NCBI RefSeq assembly: GCF_016907695.1
Contig: NZ_JAFBCK010000001.1
Location: 5,630,001-5,694,000 of the forward strand
Direction: 5' to 3'
DNA: 64,000 nt
Source of the DNA: Actinokineospora baliensis
GTDB lineage: Bacteria; Actinomycetota; Actinomycetes; Mycobacteriales; Pseudonocardiaceae
Below are positions 44,001 through 51,026 of this stretch, one piece after another. Every line of letters starts with the position of its first letter. Position 1 is the first letter of the stretch. Below the pieces are notes generated by a model. That model was not told the origin of the DNA. It saw only the letters and a list, made by a program, of their open reading frames with translations, and did not search any database. The position numbers and the translations under genes are program-made.

Positions 44001-46177
44001 AGGTGACGCTGATGGTGCACACGTTCATGTCCGACGACCCGGCCGGGGCCAGGGCCCAGGCGCGGGAGCCGTTCCGGGCGTACCTGCGCAGCTCGACCGA
44101 GCTGTGGCGCACGATGTTCGCCAGCACCGGCCAGGACTTCCCCGAGCGGGACGCCGAGTCCTATGTGGACGCGGTGATCGACCAGGCCATCGACCGCTAC
44201 TTCGAGACCTCCGGGCTGTTCGGCTCACCGAGCACGTGCGCGCCGCTGCTGCGCGAGCTGGCCGCCGCCGGGGTGGACGAGGTCGCCTGCCTGATCGACT
44301 TCGGGGTGCCGACCGACGCCGCGCTGGAAAGCCTGCGCTGGGTGGACCGGCTGCGCCGCGACCACGAGGACGAGGTGGCCCGCGCGCCGCACTCGCTGCG
44401 GGACCTGTGCCTGCGCCACGGCGTGACGCTGGTGCAGGGCACGCCGTCGTTGCTCTCGGCCGTGGCCGCCGAGCCCGGCGCGCTCGAAGCGCTCGGCTCG
44501 GCGCGGGCGCTGCTGGTCGGCGGTGAGGCGTTCCCGTCCGGGCTGGCGCGCAAGCTGCTCGACGCGCTGCCCAGGGTGCGGGTGCTCAACATGTACGGAC
44601 CGACCGAGACCACGATCTGGTCGACGGTGCACGAGCTGGACCCGGCCGCCGACGGCGCGGTGCCGATCGGCACCCCGATCGCCAACACCGCGGTGCGGGT
44701 GGTCGACGCGCACGACCGGGACGTGCCGGTGGGGGTGGGTGGTGAGCTGCTGATCGGTGGCGACGGCGTGGCCCAGGGGTACCTCGACCGCCCGGAGCTG
44801 ACCGAGCAGCGGTTCGCCGGGTTGCGCGGTCGCCGCTTCTACCGCACCGGCGACCGGGTGCGCCGCGGCGCTGGTGGGGTGCTGGAGTTCCTCGGCCGGG
44901 TGGACCGGCAGGTCAAGATCCACGGCCACCGGGTGGAGCCGGACGAGGTGGAGAGCGTGCTCTCGCGCCACCCCGACGTCGAGGCGGTCGCGGTGGTCGC
45001 GGTGGCGGGCAATTCCGGCACGGAACTGGTCGCCTACCTCACCCCCGCAGGCGCGGGTGCCGACCCCGGCGCCGAGCAGGCGCACGTGCGCCGGTGGGCC
45101 GAGGTGTGGCAGCAGACCTACCGGCCCGACGGCGACGAGTTCGCGGGCTGGACCAGCAGCTACACCGGCGACCCGATCCCGGCCGAGCAGATGCGCGAGT
45201 GGCTCGGGCACACCGTGGCGCGCGTCGCCGCGCACTCCCCCGCCGCGGTCGCCGACATCGGCGTCGGGGTCGGGCTGGTGCTGCGCGGCCTGGTCGAGCG
45301 GACCGCCGAGTACCACGGGGTCGACATCTCCCCCGCCGCGCTCGAGGCCGCCGCCCACTGCCTCGGCGACCGGCCGCTGCCCGAGCACGTCCGCTTGGTG
45401 CACGGCGGCCCGGAGTACCTGGCGGGGTTGCCGACCGACAGCCTCGACGCGGTGGTCATCAACTCGGTGGCGCAGTACTTCCCCGGTCCCGCCTACCTGG
45501 CGCGGGTGCTCACCGAGGCGGCGCGCGTGGTGCGGCCCGGCGGGGCGGTCCACGTGGGCGACGTGCGCAGCGTGCGGGCCCTGCCCGAGTTCCACACCGC
45601 TGTCGCGCTGCACCGGGCGCCGGTGCTGCAGCCGGTCGCGGAGCTGCGGTCGGCCACCGCCCGTCAGGTGCGCGACGAGCCGGAGCTGTGCCTGGCCCCC
45701 GCTTTCTTCGAGCGGGTGGCGCGCGGGTGCGCGGACATCGGCGCGGTCAGCGCGGAGCTCAAGCGCGGCCGGGCGGACAACGAGCTGACCGCGTTCCGCT
45801 TCGACGTGACCCTCCACATCGGACCAGCACCCGCCGCCGAGCACGCCGGGGTGGTGCCGTGGACCGAGGTCGACGACCTCGCCGCCGCGCTCGCCGGGCC
45901 AGGCGCGCTGGTGGTCACCGGCATCCCGAACCGGCGACTGGTCCGCCCCGCCGCCGCGGTGCGGTTGCTGGCCGGACTGCCAGACGGGGCGACGGCCTGG
46001 GACCTGCAGCGGGAGCTGTGGTCGGTCGCGGACGACGCGGTCCCGCACCCGGAGGACCTGGTGGACATCGCCGCCCAGGCGGGCCGCTCGGTCCGGCTGG
46101 CGGTCGCACCGGACGGGGCGCTGCACACGATCGACGCCCACTTCACCGCGCCCCACCGGAAGGAGGCCCGAGCATGA
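38096..46177 (+). CDS. NRPS: C-A(Ser)-T-C-A(Gly) with embedded luciferase-like monooxygenase and methyltransferase; ends inside an A domain
   Basis: 2693 residues. C1 residues 1-440 (HHFLLDG near 144). A1 450-950 (TSGSTGKPKG near 605); pocket residues read D-V-W-H-F-S-L-V-D-K, the EntF serine code. T1 has LGGDSML (Ser997). C2 1060-1480 (HHVLLDG near 1200). A2 starts near 1500; TSGSTGAPKG is near 1661. Between core motifs A4 and A5 an FMN-dependent luciferase-like monooxygenase of about 340 residues is inserted (about 1745-2086: LGFSLFFFAAAAGE...IWTPERHGHEFGGLYPNP). A5 is NMYGPTETTIW. Pocket D-I-L-Q-L-G-M-I-W indicates glycine. After A8 (KIHGHRVEPDEVE) a SAM methyltransferase (about 2330-2580; VADIGVGVGLVLRGL, YHGVDISP) leads to the stop. 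The A9/A10 end and carrier domain lie in the next gene. GGGGGAC precedes the ATG. Confidence 0.92.
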   Translation: MTLTDDVRPSTAQAEVWTAHEVDPGNPAYTCAGYLDLTGPLRPDLLDRAVELVGAECEALLVRPEPLRDGGRAAVTATLDRAAAPTVEHVDLRSAATVADGLSLAGTWMARDASAPLRLGVDRLVRVALLRLAAERHLFYFRYHHFLLDGYGQILFWRRLSRVYSALVAGAEPPPCPFGELAELGEQEREYALSAEHDADRVYWLDRMAEAPGPLGLADGGERHQEPSRTLADTTTTMREVHRAAAERGSHWSAPIIAGLAAYLRGMTGREDLVIGFPVRARTGKAALTTPSMLSNEVPLRLAVPPTATVAELIAHVDGAVAGAVRHQRFRGEDLHRALRSGAGGAALPEVVANVIGFDGALRFGECAATVRQLSSGPVRTLSLDFYSGAADGPLALGIGTATLGAAEVDAHRERFGEFLARFIAAPADTPIGSLPLLADAERAAVETFNDTARDYDLSGTLPDLITEQVARTPDAVAVVAGTRELTYAQLYDQADRLAAYLIGRGVRPGDVVGVHAHRSPELVVSLYAVLIAGAAYLPLDPESPPARLAFQVADARVRLVLTRSGLPAPVAAELVEVDVLLPTLPDTDTPDVRLGPEDAAYVIHTSGSTGKPKGVVVPHRGIVNRLTWMRDDYGIHAGDRVLQKTSAGFDVSVWEFFLPLITGARLVLLEPGAQRDPHLVAAAVDRHGITVLHFVPSMLDLFLVDGPGELTSLRHVFCSGEALRPATVAAFFDRLGGAGRAGGVRLHNLYGPTEASVDVTAWECLPGRDRASVPIGRPVANTSVHILDPDGVPVPIGVAGELHIGGAQVATGYLHQPELTARRFVSGGDGERWYRTGDLARWRADGVVEFLGRNDHQVKVRGYRIEPGEVEAALLEHPAVRQSVVVAAGAEGALRLIGYVVSGGAFDRDAVRAHLARRLPAYMVPAVLVELDAIPLLPNGKVDRAALPEVDSAPVSTTAVAPSTPDEELLAAVWGRLLGSDGFGVTDSFLALGGDSMLAIRARVAVERDHGRTFTVAQLFANPTIRELAPLLRATTGDAATSEPFSLLDPTDRTLLPEGLDDAYPLTSMQAAMLYHVSYQENSSVYRVVTSVAVPTALDLDALRAACADTVARHPQLRVSVELGRFSEPLQLVHSHVEVPVELGADLGDLDADARNRAVAEFVDRAKHTVFDLAAPPLLRFVAHPCGAAGFQLTVIEHHVLLDGWSDVLMLEEVIDRYRGTSRGQPEPRSTYRDFVAAELAALADPDAKRFWSSALRGATPTTLFGVDTERGFATSEIRRFTLDLPADLVPRLRAVAAARGLPLKSLLVAAHAMALATASGQDEVLTGLVGNSRLEEPGGDEVIGVFLNTLPLPLDLTGASPVEVARRVSAWESACAPHRRYPFGQIQRDLGEASPLGGLASYVNFMDFHRGRYRDESVLGASTGVADTNYPVAVDFLVEPGGGELQGWLDCDVAALPAPLCQRLARYHERALAAIAADPDRPVSTLDLLGADEHRELAAWDGPVTAYDTNATLHGLFENQVALTPNATAATHRWDSVTYAELDAAANRVAHRLLGAGVRPGDLVGVSVHRGTGLLAALLGTLKAGAAYVPLDPTFPLPRLRGIAADAGISCLLTSSGTPAELSRDLSCPVIEIGTGTAVPDTAPAVPVGGEDLVYVMYTSGSTGAPKGARLAHRNVINFFAGMDQRVGCGGEDVVLAVTSASFDISVLELLWPLTRGAHVVVADDGIGRNLVRPDLVDDTERALGFSLFFFAAAAGEQGAREGYRLVLDAARFADAHGFRAIWTPERHGHEFGGLYPNPSVMAAALATVTERIGLRSGSAVAPLHDPVRLAEEWSLVDNLSGGRVGLAFASGWNSNDFVFFPENFPDRKRVMTEHIDQFRALWRGDPVTRTGGSGEQVPVRVFPRPVQAEPPIWLTSVGTVATFEKAGASGANLLTHLLGQRPDALAEKIAAYRAARAAAGHEGPGEVTLMVHTFMSDDPAGARAQAREPFRAYLRSSTELWRTMFASTGQDFPERDAESYVDAVIDQAIDRYFETSGLFGSPSTCAPLLRELAAAGVDEVACLIDFGVPTDAALESLRWVDRLRRDHEDEVARAPHSLRDLCLRHGVTLVQGTPSLLSAVAAEPGALEALGSARALLVGGEAFPSGLARKLLDALPRVRVLNMYGPTETTIWSTVHELDPAADGAVPIGTPIANTAVRVVDAHDRDVPVGVGGELLIGGDGVAQGYLDRPELTEQRFAGLRGRRFYRTGDRVRRGAGGVLEFLGRVDRQVKIHGHRVEPDEVESVLSRHPDVEAVAVVAVAGNSGTELVAYLTPAGAGADPGAEQAHVRRWAEVWQQTYRPDGDEFAGWTSSYTGDPIPAEQMREWLGHTVARVAAHSPAAVADIGVGVGLVLRGLVERTAEYHGVDISPAALEAAAHCLGDRPLPEHVRLVHGGPEYLAGLPTDSLDAVVINSVAQYFPGPAYLARVLTEAARVVRPGGAVHVGDVRSVRALPEFHTAVALHRAPVLQPVAELRSATARQVRDEPELCLAPAFFERVARGCADIGAVSAELKRGRADNELTAFRFDVTLHIGPAPAAEHAGVVPWTEVDDLAAALAGPGALVVTGIPNRRLVRPAAAVRLLAGLPDGATAWDLQRELWSVADDAVPHPEDLVDIAAQAGRSVRLAVAPDGALHTIDAHFTAPHRKEARA

Positions 46178-47874
46178 GCGGTGCCGACAGCGCGCTCGGC
46201 AACGACCCGCTGGCGACGTCGTGGGAGACCGCGCTGCGCGGCGACCTGCGCGGGTTCGCCCGCGCGACGCTGCCGGAGGCGATGGTGCCCACCCGGTTCG
46301 TGGTGCTGCCGGAGCTGCCGACGTTGCCCAACGGGAAGGTCGACCGCAAGAGCCTGCCACCGCTGGAACCCGAGCGGCCAGAGACCGACACCTACCTGGC
46401 ACCCAGGAGCGCGGTCGAGTCCCGGGTCGCGCAGGTCTGGGCGGACATGCTCGGCGTCGGCCGGGTGGGGGTGCGCACCGACTTCTTCACCCTGGGCGGG
46501 AACTCGCTGCTGGTCATGCGGATGGCGGCGGCGGTGCGGGAAGCCTTCGACGTGCGCGTCGACCTGCGCCGCTTCCTGGAGGAGCCCACGGTCGAACGGC
46601 TGGCCAGGATGGTCGGCGCCACCGGCGACCCCGCCTTGACCGGTGGCGGCGCACGGGGGGTCACGCCGGAGGAACTACGGCTGGAAGCGGTGCTGCCCGA
46701 GGACGTGCGGCCCGAGCCGGGCGCGGCACCGCCAGCGGTGGGTCCGTTCCGGACGGTCCTGGTCACCGGCGCCACCGGCTACACCGGCGCCTACCTGGTG
46801 CGAGAACTGCTCGACCGCAGCGACGCCGACCTGCTCGTGCTCGCCCGCGGCCGCGATCCCGAGGACGTCGTGGCCCGGGTCCGGGCGAACCTGGAGCACT
46901 ACGGCATCTGGCACCAGGGCGACGAAACCCGGCTGCGCGGGGTCGTGGGCGACACGGGCAAGCCGTACCTGGGGATGGACCGCGCGGCGTACCACGCGGT
47001 GGCGGCGGACGCGGAGATGATCGTGCACAACGCCGCCGACTCGCGGTGGACGATCCCCTACCAGCAGGCCAAACCGGTCAACGTGCTCGGCACGGTCGAG
47101 GTGCTGCGGCTGGCCTGCCGCACGAGGGTCAAGCCGGTGCACTACGTGTGCTCGACCGGTGCCTTCCCCGGTGCCCCCGGCGAGGTCACCTGGACCGAGG
47201 GGCCGCTGCCGGAGCCCGAGGGCGTGGTCGGTGGCTACCGGCAGACCAAGTGGGTCGCCGACACCCTGGTGCACACCGCCCGCGAGCGCGGGGTTCCCGC
47301 GTCGGTGTACCGGCCGGGCGCGCTGACCGGCGCGCAGGACACCGGCGCCTGCGCGACCGACACCTTCATCAACCACCTGATCCGCGGCTGGGTGCAGCTG
47401 GGCGCCGCGATGCGCTACGACTTCCGGCTGGAACTGGTGCCGGTCGACTACTGCGCCAAGGCGATCGCGCACATCGCGCTCTCCGGCGCCGCCCCCGCCA
47501 CCTACCACCTGCCCGGTGCGCGCACGGTCGACATGGACGAGGTGGTCGACCACATCATCGCGCTGGGCTACCCGCTGCGGACGCTGCCCTACCGGCGGTG
47601 GCGCGAGGAGCTGGTGGCGGCTGTGGAGGGCGGCGCGGACAACGAGCTCGCCCCGTACATCCCGCTGCTCGACCAGGACCGGCCCGCCGAGGAGATCGGC
47701 CTGGCGGGCAGCCGCCCGGTGTTCGACAACGCCCGGCTCGCCGCGGCACTGGCCGGGTCCGGGATCACCGCGCGGCCGGTCGACCGCGACCTGATGGACC
47801 TCTACCTGCGCTACTTCGTGGCGATCGGCTACCTGCCCGCGCCGCCGCGACCCGAGAACGGGAGTGACCGATGA
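46174..47874 (+). CDS. NRPS continuation: A-domain C-terminal end, T, thioester reductase
   Basis: 566 residues, coupled to the preceding NRPS gene by ATGA. Residues 20-65 (RGFARATLPEAMVPTRFVVLP then LPTLPNGKVDRKSLP) are the A9-A10 end of an adenylation domain with its conserved Lys, with no A1-A8 part. It must complete the glycine A domain of the upstream protein. A carrier domain follows (LGGNSLLVMR, Ser111). A thioester reductase of the SDR type runs from about 190 to the end: VLVTGATGYTGAYLVREL near 198 and catalytic YRQTK near 355-359. The reductase would release the chain as an aldehyde or alcohol using NAD(P)H. Confidence 0.9.
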   Translation: MSGADSALGNDPLATSWETALRGDLRGFARATLPEAMVPTRFVVLPELPTLPNGKVDRKSLPPLEPERPETDTYLAPRSAVESRVAQVWADMLGVGRVGVRTDFFTLGGNSLLVMRMAAAVREAFDVRVDLRRFLEEPTVERLARMVGATGDPALTGGGARGVTPEELRLEAVLPEDVRPEPGAAPPAVGPFRTVLVTGATGYTGAYLVRELLDRSDADLLVLARGRDPEDVVARVRANLEHYGIWHQGDETRLRGVVGDTGKPYLGMDRAAYHAVAADAEMIVHNAADSRWTIPYQQAKPVNVLGTVEVLRLACRTRVKPVHYVCSTGAFPGAPGEVTWTEGPLPEPEGVVGGYRQTKWVADTLVHTARERGVPASVYRPGALTGAQDTGACATDTFINHLIRGWVQLGAAMRYDFRLELVPVDYCAKAIAHIALSGAAPATYHLPGARTVDMDEVVDHIIALGYPLRTLPYRRWREELVAAVEGGADNELAPYIPLLDQDRPAEEIGLAGSRPVFDNARLAAALAGSGITARPVDRDLMDLYLRYFVAIGYLPAPPRPENGSDR

Positions 47875-49058
47875 CCTCCGTGGTGCCCGATTTCCCGATG
47901 GCCCGCAGCCACCCGCTCGACCCGCCGCCGAAGTACCGGTCGCTGAGCCGGGACCAGCCGGTCGTCCAGGTCTCCACCCCGCGCGGCCTGGCGTGGCTGG
48001 TGACCCGGCACGAGGACTGCACCGCGGTCCTGACCAACCCGACGTTCAGCTCCGACCCGCGCACCCCCGGGTTCCCCAGCTACATGGCGGGCGACGTGCC
48101 ACCGCCGCCCGGGTTCTTCCTGCAGCTCGACCCGCCGGACCAGTCCCGGCTGCGCCGCCTGGTCACCCGGGAGTTCCTGGTGGGCAGGATGGAGGCGCTG
48201 CGGCCCAGGATGCGCGAGGTCCTCGACGAGCTCATCGACGCGATGCTCGCCCGCGGCAGCACCGCGGAACTGGTCGCCGACCTGGCCTACCCGATGGCGG
48301 CCACGATGATCTGCGAGCTGCTCGACGTGCCGACCGCCGACCAGGAGATCTTCGTCGGCCTCACCGACACCATCCTGGACCGCTCCACCAGCCCCGAGGA
48401 GACCACCCGGGCCGCCGAGGAGCTGATGGCCTACTTCGACCGGATGGTCACCGAGAAGAAGTCGGACCCCAAGGACGACCTGTTCGGCAGGCTCGTGCGC
48501 CACGAACTCGACGGGCTGATCAGCCACGAGGAACTGGTCGGGCTCGCGGCGCTGCTGCTGCTGTCGGGCTACGACACCATGGCCCAGATGATCGGCCTCG
48601 GCGTGCTGACCCTGCTCGAGCACCCGGAGCAGCTGGCCGAGCTGCGCGCCGACCCCGACCTGATGCCCGCCGCGGTCGAGGAGATGATGCGCTACCTGTC
48701 GATCAACCACGCCGGGCTGCCCAGGGCCGCCACCGTGGACGTGGTCGTCGGCGGCCAGGAGATCAAGGCGGGCGAGGGTGTGCTGGTCATGCTCAACGCC
48801 GCCAACCGCGACGCGGCGGTCTTCGCCGACCCCGACGTGTTCGACATCCACCGCCCGTCGGTGAACCGGCACATCGGGTTCGGGCACGGGTTCCACAAGT
48901 GCATCGGGCTGACCCTCGCCCGCGTCGAGCTGACCACGGTGTTCACCGGCCTGTTCGACCGGATCCCCGGGCTGCGGGTGCCCACCGCCATCGACGAGCT
49001 GCCGTTCCGGCACGACATGGTGCTCTACGGCGTGCGCGAGCTGCCGGTCGAGTGGTGA
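47871..49058 (+). CDS. Cytochrome P450
   Basis: 395 residues, soluble bacterial class. The heme-binding motif FGHGFHKCIG (Cys344), the K-helix region EEMMRYL and the I-helix segment LLLLSGYDTMAQMIGLG are present. The I-helix Gly-Tyr-Asp-Thr replaces the common AGxxT, still providing the Thr. N-terminal PPKYRSLSRDQPVVQVSTPRG is typical of tailoring P450s. ATGA coupling to the reductase-containing NRPS gene and GTGA coupling to the thioesterase place it inside the pathway, where it probably hydroxylates or otherwise oxidises the product. The site is unknown. Confidence 0.92.
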   Translation: MTSVVPDFPMARSHPLDPPPKYRSLSRDQPVVQVSTPRGLAWLVTRHEDCTAVLTNPTFSSDPRTPGFPSYMAGDVPPPPGFFLQLDPPDQSRLRRLVTREFLVGRMEALRPRMREVLDELIDAMLARGSTAELVADLAYPMAATMICELLDVPTADQEIFVGLTDTILDRSTSPEETTRAAEELMAYFDRMVTEKKSDPKDDLFGRLVRHELDGLISHEELVGLAALLLLSGYDTMAQMIGLGVLTLLEHPEQLAELRADPDLMPAAVEEMMRYLSINHAGLPRAATVDVVVGGQEIKAGEGVLVMLNAANRDAAVFADPDVFDIHRPSVNRHIGFGHGFHKCIGLTLARVELTTVFTGLFDRIPGLRVPTAIDELPFRHDMVLYGVRELPVEW

Positions 49059-49795
49059 CCGGCACCCCGGTCCGGCTGGTCCTGACCCACCACGCGGGCG
49101 GGTCCCGGCTGGCCTACCGCGGCTGGGACCGGCACCTGCCCGCCGACTGGGAGGTGCTGGCGCTCGACGCCCCCGGCCGCGGCCTGGCGCACCGGCAGCC
49201 GCTGCTCGACCGGGTCGAGGACATCGCCGACGCGCTGCTCGACCGCGCCGTCGACGGGCTCGACCGGCCGCTCGCGCTGTTCGGGCACAGCATGGGCGCG
49301 GCGGTGGCGGCCAGGATGGCCGGGCGGCTGCGCGCGGGTGCGGGTCCTGCCCCGGTGTGGCTGGGCCTGTCGGGGTGGACGGCCCGTCCTGGCCGAGGGC
49401 GGGCGGCGGCCGACGCGATGACCGACGACGAGGTCCTCGACCTGGTCGACAGCCTGGGCGGGACGTCGCGGGACCTGCTGCGCGACCCGCTGTCGCGGCG
49501 GATGCTGCTTCCCGCGCTGCGGGCCGACCTGACCGCCACGGCCCGCTTCGACCCGATGGCCGACCCCGGCTGGCTCGACGTGCCGCTGTCGGTGTTCGGC
49601 GGCCGGGACGACCCCGCGGTCAGCCAGGCCAGGTTGGCCGCGCTCGGCGCTGCGGCCAAGCGGCTGGTCGGGGTGCACGTGCACCCCGGTGGCCACTTCT
49701 ACCTCGCCGAGCGGCCCGCGGAGCTGGCGGGGCAGATCACCGACGACATCGGGCGCGCGCTGCGGCGCACCGAACTCAGCACGAGGGGGACCTGA
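49055..49795 (+). CDS. Type II thioesterase
   Basis: 246-residue alpha/beta-hydrolase thioesterase: RLVLTHHAGGSRLAYRGWDRHLP at the start, nucleophile motif GHSMGAAVA, acid region SVFGGRDDPAVS and C-terminal His in GGHFYLAE. This is the standalone editing type that strips wrong or stalled acyl groups from carrier domains. The start is a GTG overlapping the P450 stop; another GTG directly upstream is possible. It ends 1 bp before the AT-ACP gene. Confidence 0.9.
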   Translation: MTGTPVRLVLTHHAGGSRLAYRGWDRHLPADWEVLALDAPGRGLAHRQPLLDRVEDIADALLDRAVDGLDRPLALFGHSMGAAVAARMAGRLRAGAGPAPVWLGLSGWTARPGRGRAAADAMTDDEVLDLVDSLGGTSRDLLRDPLSRRMLLPALRADLTATARFDPMADPGWLDVPLSVFGGRDDPAVSQARLAALGAAAKRLVGVHVHPGGHFYLAERPAELAGQITDDIGRALRRTELSTRGT

Positions 49796-49796
49796 C

Positions 49797-51026
49797 ATGT
49801 CCAAGACGGCGTTTCTGCTCGCGGGCCAAGGGGCCTTCCGACCGGGGATGTTCGCCGCCGAGTCGGCCGCGACGGACCTGGGTGATCTGCTCGACGCCGC
49901 CGACGCGGTCGCGGCGTCCTTCGGCGCACCACCGGTCAGGCGGCACCTGCTCGACCCGGCCGGGCCGACCGCGGCGGAGTTGGCGAGCGCGGACCCGTTC
50001 GCGCTGCAGTTGGTGGTGTTCGTGGCCGCGCTGGGCGAGTACCGGCTGGCGAGTCGCACCGAGGAGCCCGATGTGCTGGTCGGGCACAGCCTCGGCGAGC
50101 TGGCGGCGCTGACGGCGGCGGGGGCGTTCGAGCTGTCCGACGCGCTGCGGGTGGTGTGCCACCGGTCGGCCGCGCTGGCCGGGGCGGTGACCGAGCCGGG
50201 CGGGATGCTGTCGGTGGGGATGTCCGCGGCCCGCACCGCGCACGTGGTCGCGGCGGTCGACGACCCGCGGGCGGCGATCGCGGTGCGCAACGCGCCCACG
50301 CGGACCGTCGTCGCGGGACCCGACGCAGCGTTGGAGTCGGTGCGGGCGGTGGCCACGGCGCTGGGCGCGGCCACCGTGCGGCTGCCCGCGCCGTACGCCT
50401 ACCACTCCCCCGGGCTGGCGCTGGCCGCGGAGCGGTTCGCCGAGTCGCTCGCGGGTGTGCGGCAACGGCCGTTGCGCGCGCGGGTGTACTCCCCACTCCT
50501 CGGCCGGTACGTCGCTGACACCGACGACCTCGCCGCTGTGCTGGTTCGGCACCTGTGCTCGCCGGTCGACTTCGTCGCCGCGGTGCGCGACCTGCACGCC
50601 GAGGGGTTGGCCGCGGTGGTCGAGTGCGGTGGCGGCGGGCTGGGCAAGCTGATCACCGCCACCGTTCCCGGCGTGTCGGTCGGTGGTGCCCCGGCCGTTG
50701 TCCCGGCACCCGAGGCCGCGGCGGTGGTCGAGGTGGTCGAGGCCGCGCCGGTCACCGGTCCGGACGTGGGTGAGGTGACCGAGCGGCTGCGCGTGCTCTA
50801 CGCGACCGCGCTGCACTACCCGCTGGAGGCCGTGGATCCCGAGGCGGACCTGGAGGCCGAGCTCGGGATCGACTCGCTCAAGCGGGCGGAGATGCTGGGC
50901 AAGGTCGGCAGCGAGTTCCGGTTGCCCGCCTCGGTCAACGACGGCCGGTTCCTCGCGCACGCGACGTTGGCCGAGCTGGCGGACATGGTCGCGGGGACCC
51001 TCGCCGCTGAGGGCGCCGCCCGATGA
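49797..51026 (+). CDS. Discrete acyltransferase-ACP protein (trans AT plus carrier)
   Basis: 409 residues. Residues 1-310 are a malonyl-CoA-type acyltransferase: LLAGQGAFRPGM, catalytic GHSLGELAAL, and YAYHSP at the substrate-selectivity site, closer to the HAFH malonyl type than to YASH. Residues 330-409 form a carrier domain with LGIDSLKRAEML (Ser360), a signature like the ACPs of polyunsaturated fatty acid synthases. A short Pro/Glu/Val-rich linker joins them. ATGA coupling to the following KS protein indicates that AT and ACP serve that synthase in trans. Confidence 0.88.
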   Translation: MSKTAFLLAGQGAFRPGMFAAESAATDLGDLLDAADAVAASFGAPPVRRHLLDPAGPTAAELASADPFALQLVVFVAALGEYRLASRTEEPDVLVGHSLGELAALTAAGAFELSDALRVVCHRSAALAGAVTEPGGMLSVGMSAARTAHVVAAVDDPRAAIAVRNAPTRTVVAGPDAALESVRAVATALGAATVRLPAPYAYHSPGLALAAERFAESLAGVRQRPLRARVYSPLLGRYVADTDDLAAVLVRHLCSPVDFVAAVRDLHAEGLAAVVECGGGGLGKLITATVPGVSVGGAPAVVPAPEAAAVVEVVEAAPVTGPDVGEVTERLRVLYATALHYPLEAVDPEADLEAELGIDSLKRAEMLGKVGSEFRLPASVNDGRFLAHATLAELADMVAGTLAAEGAAR

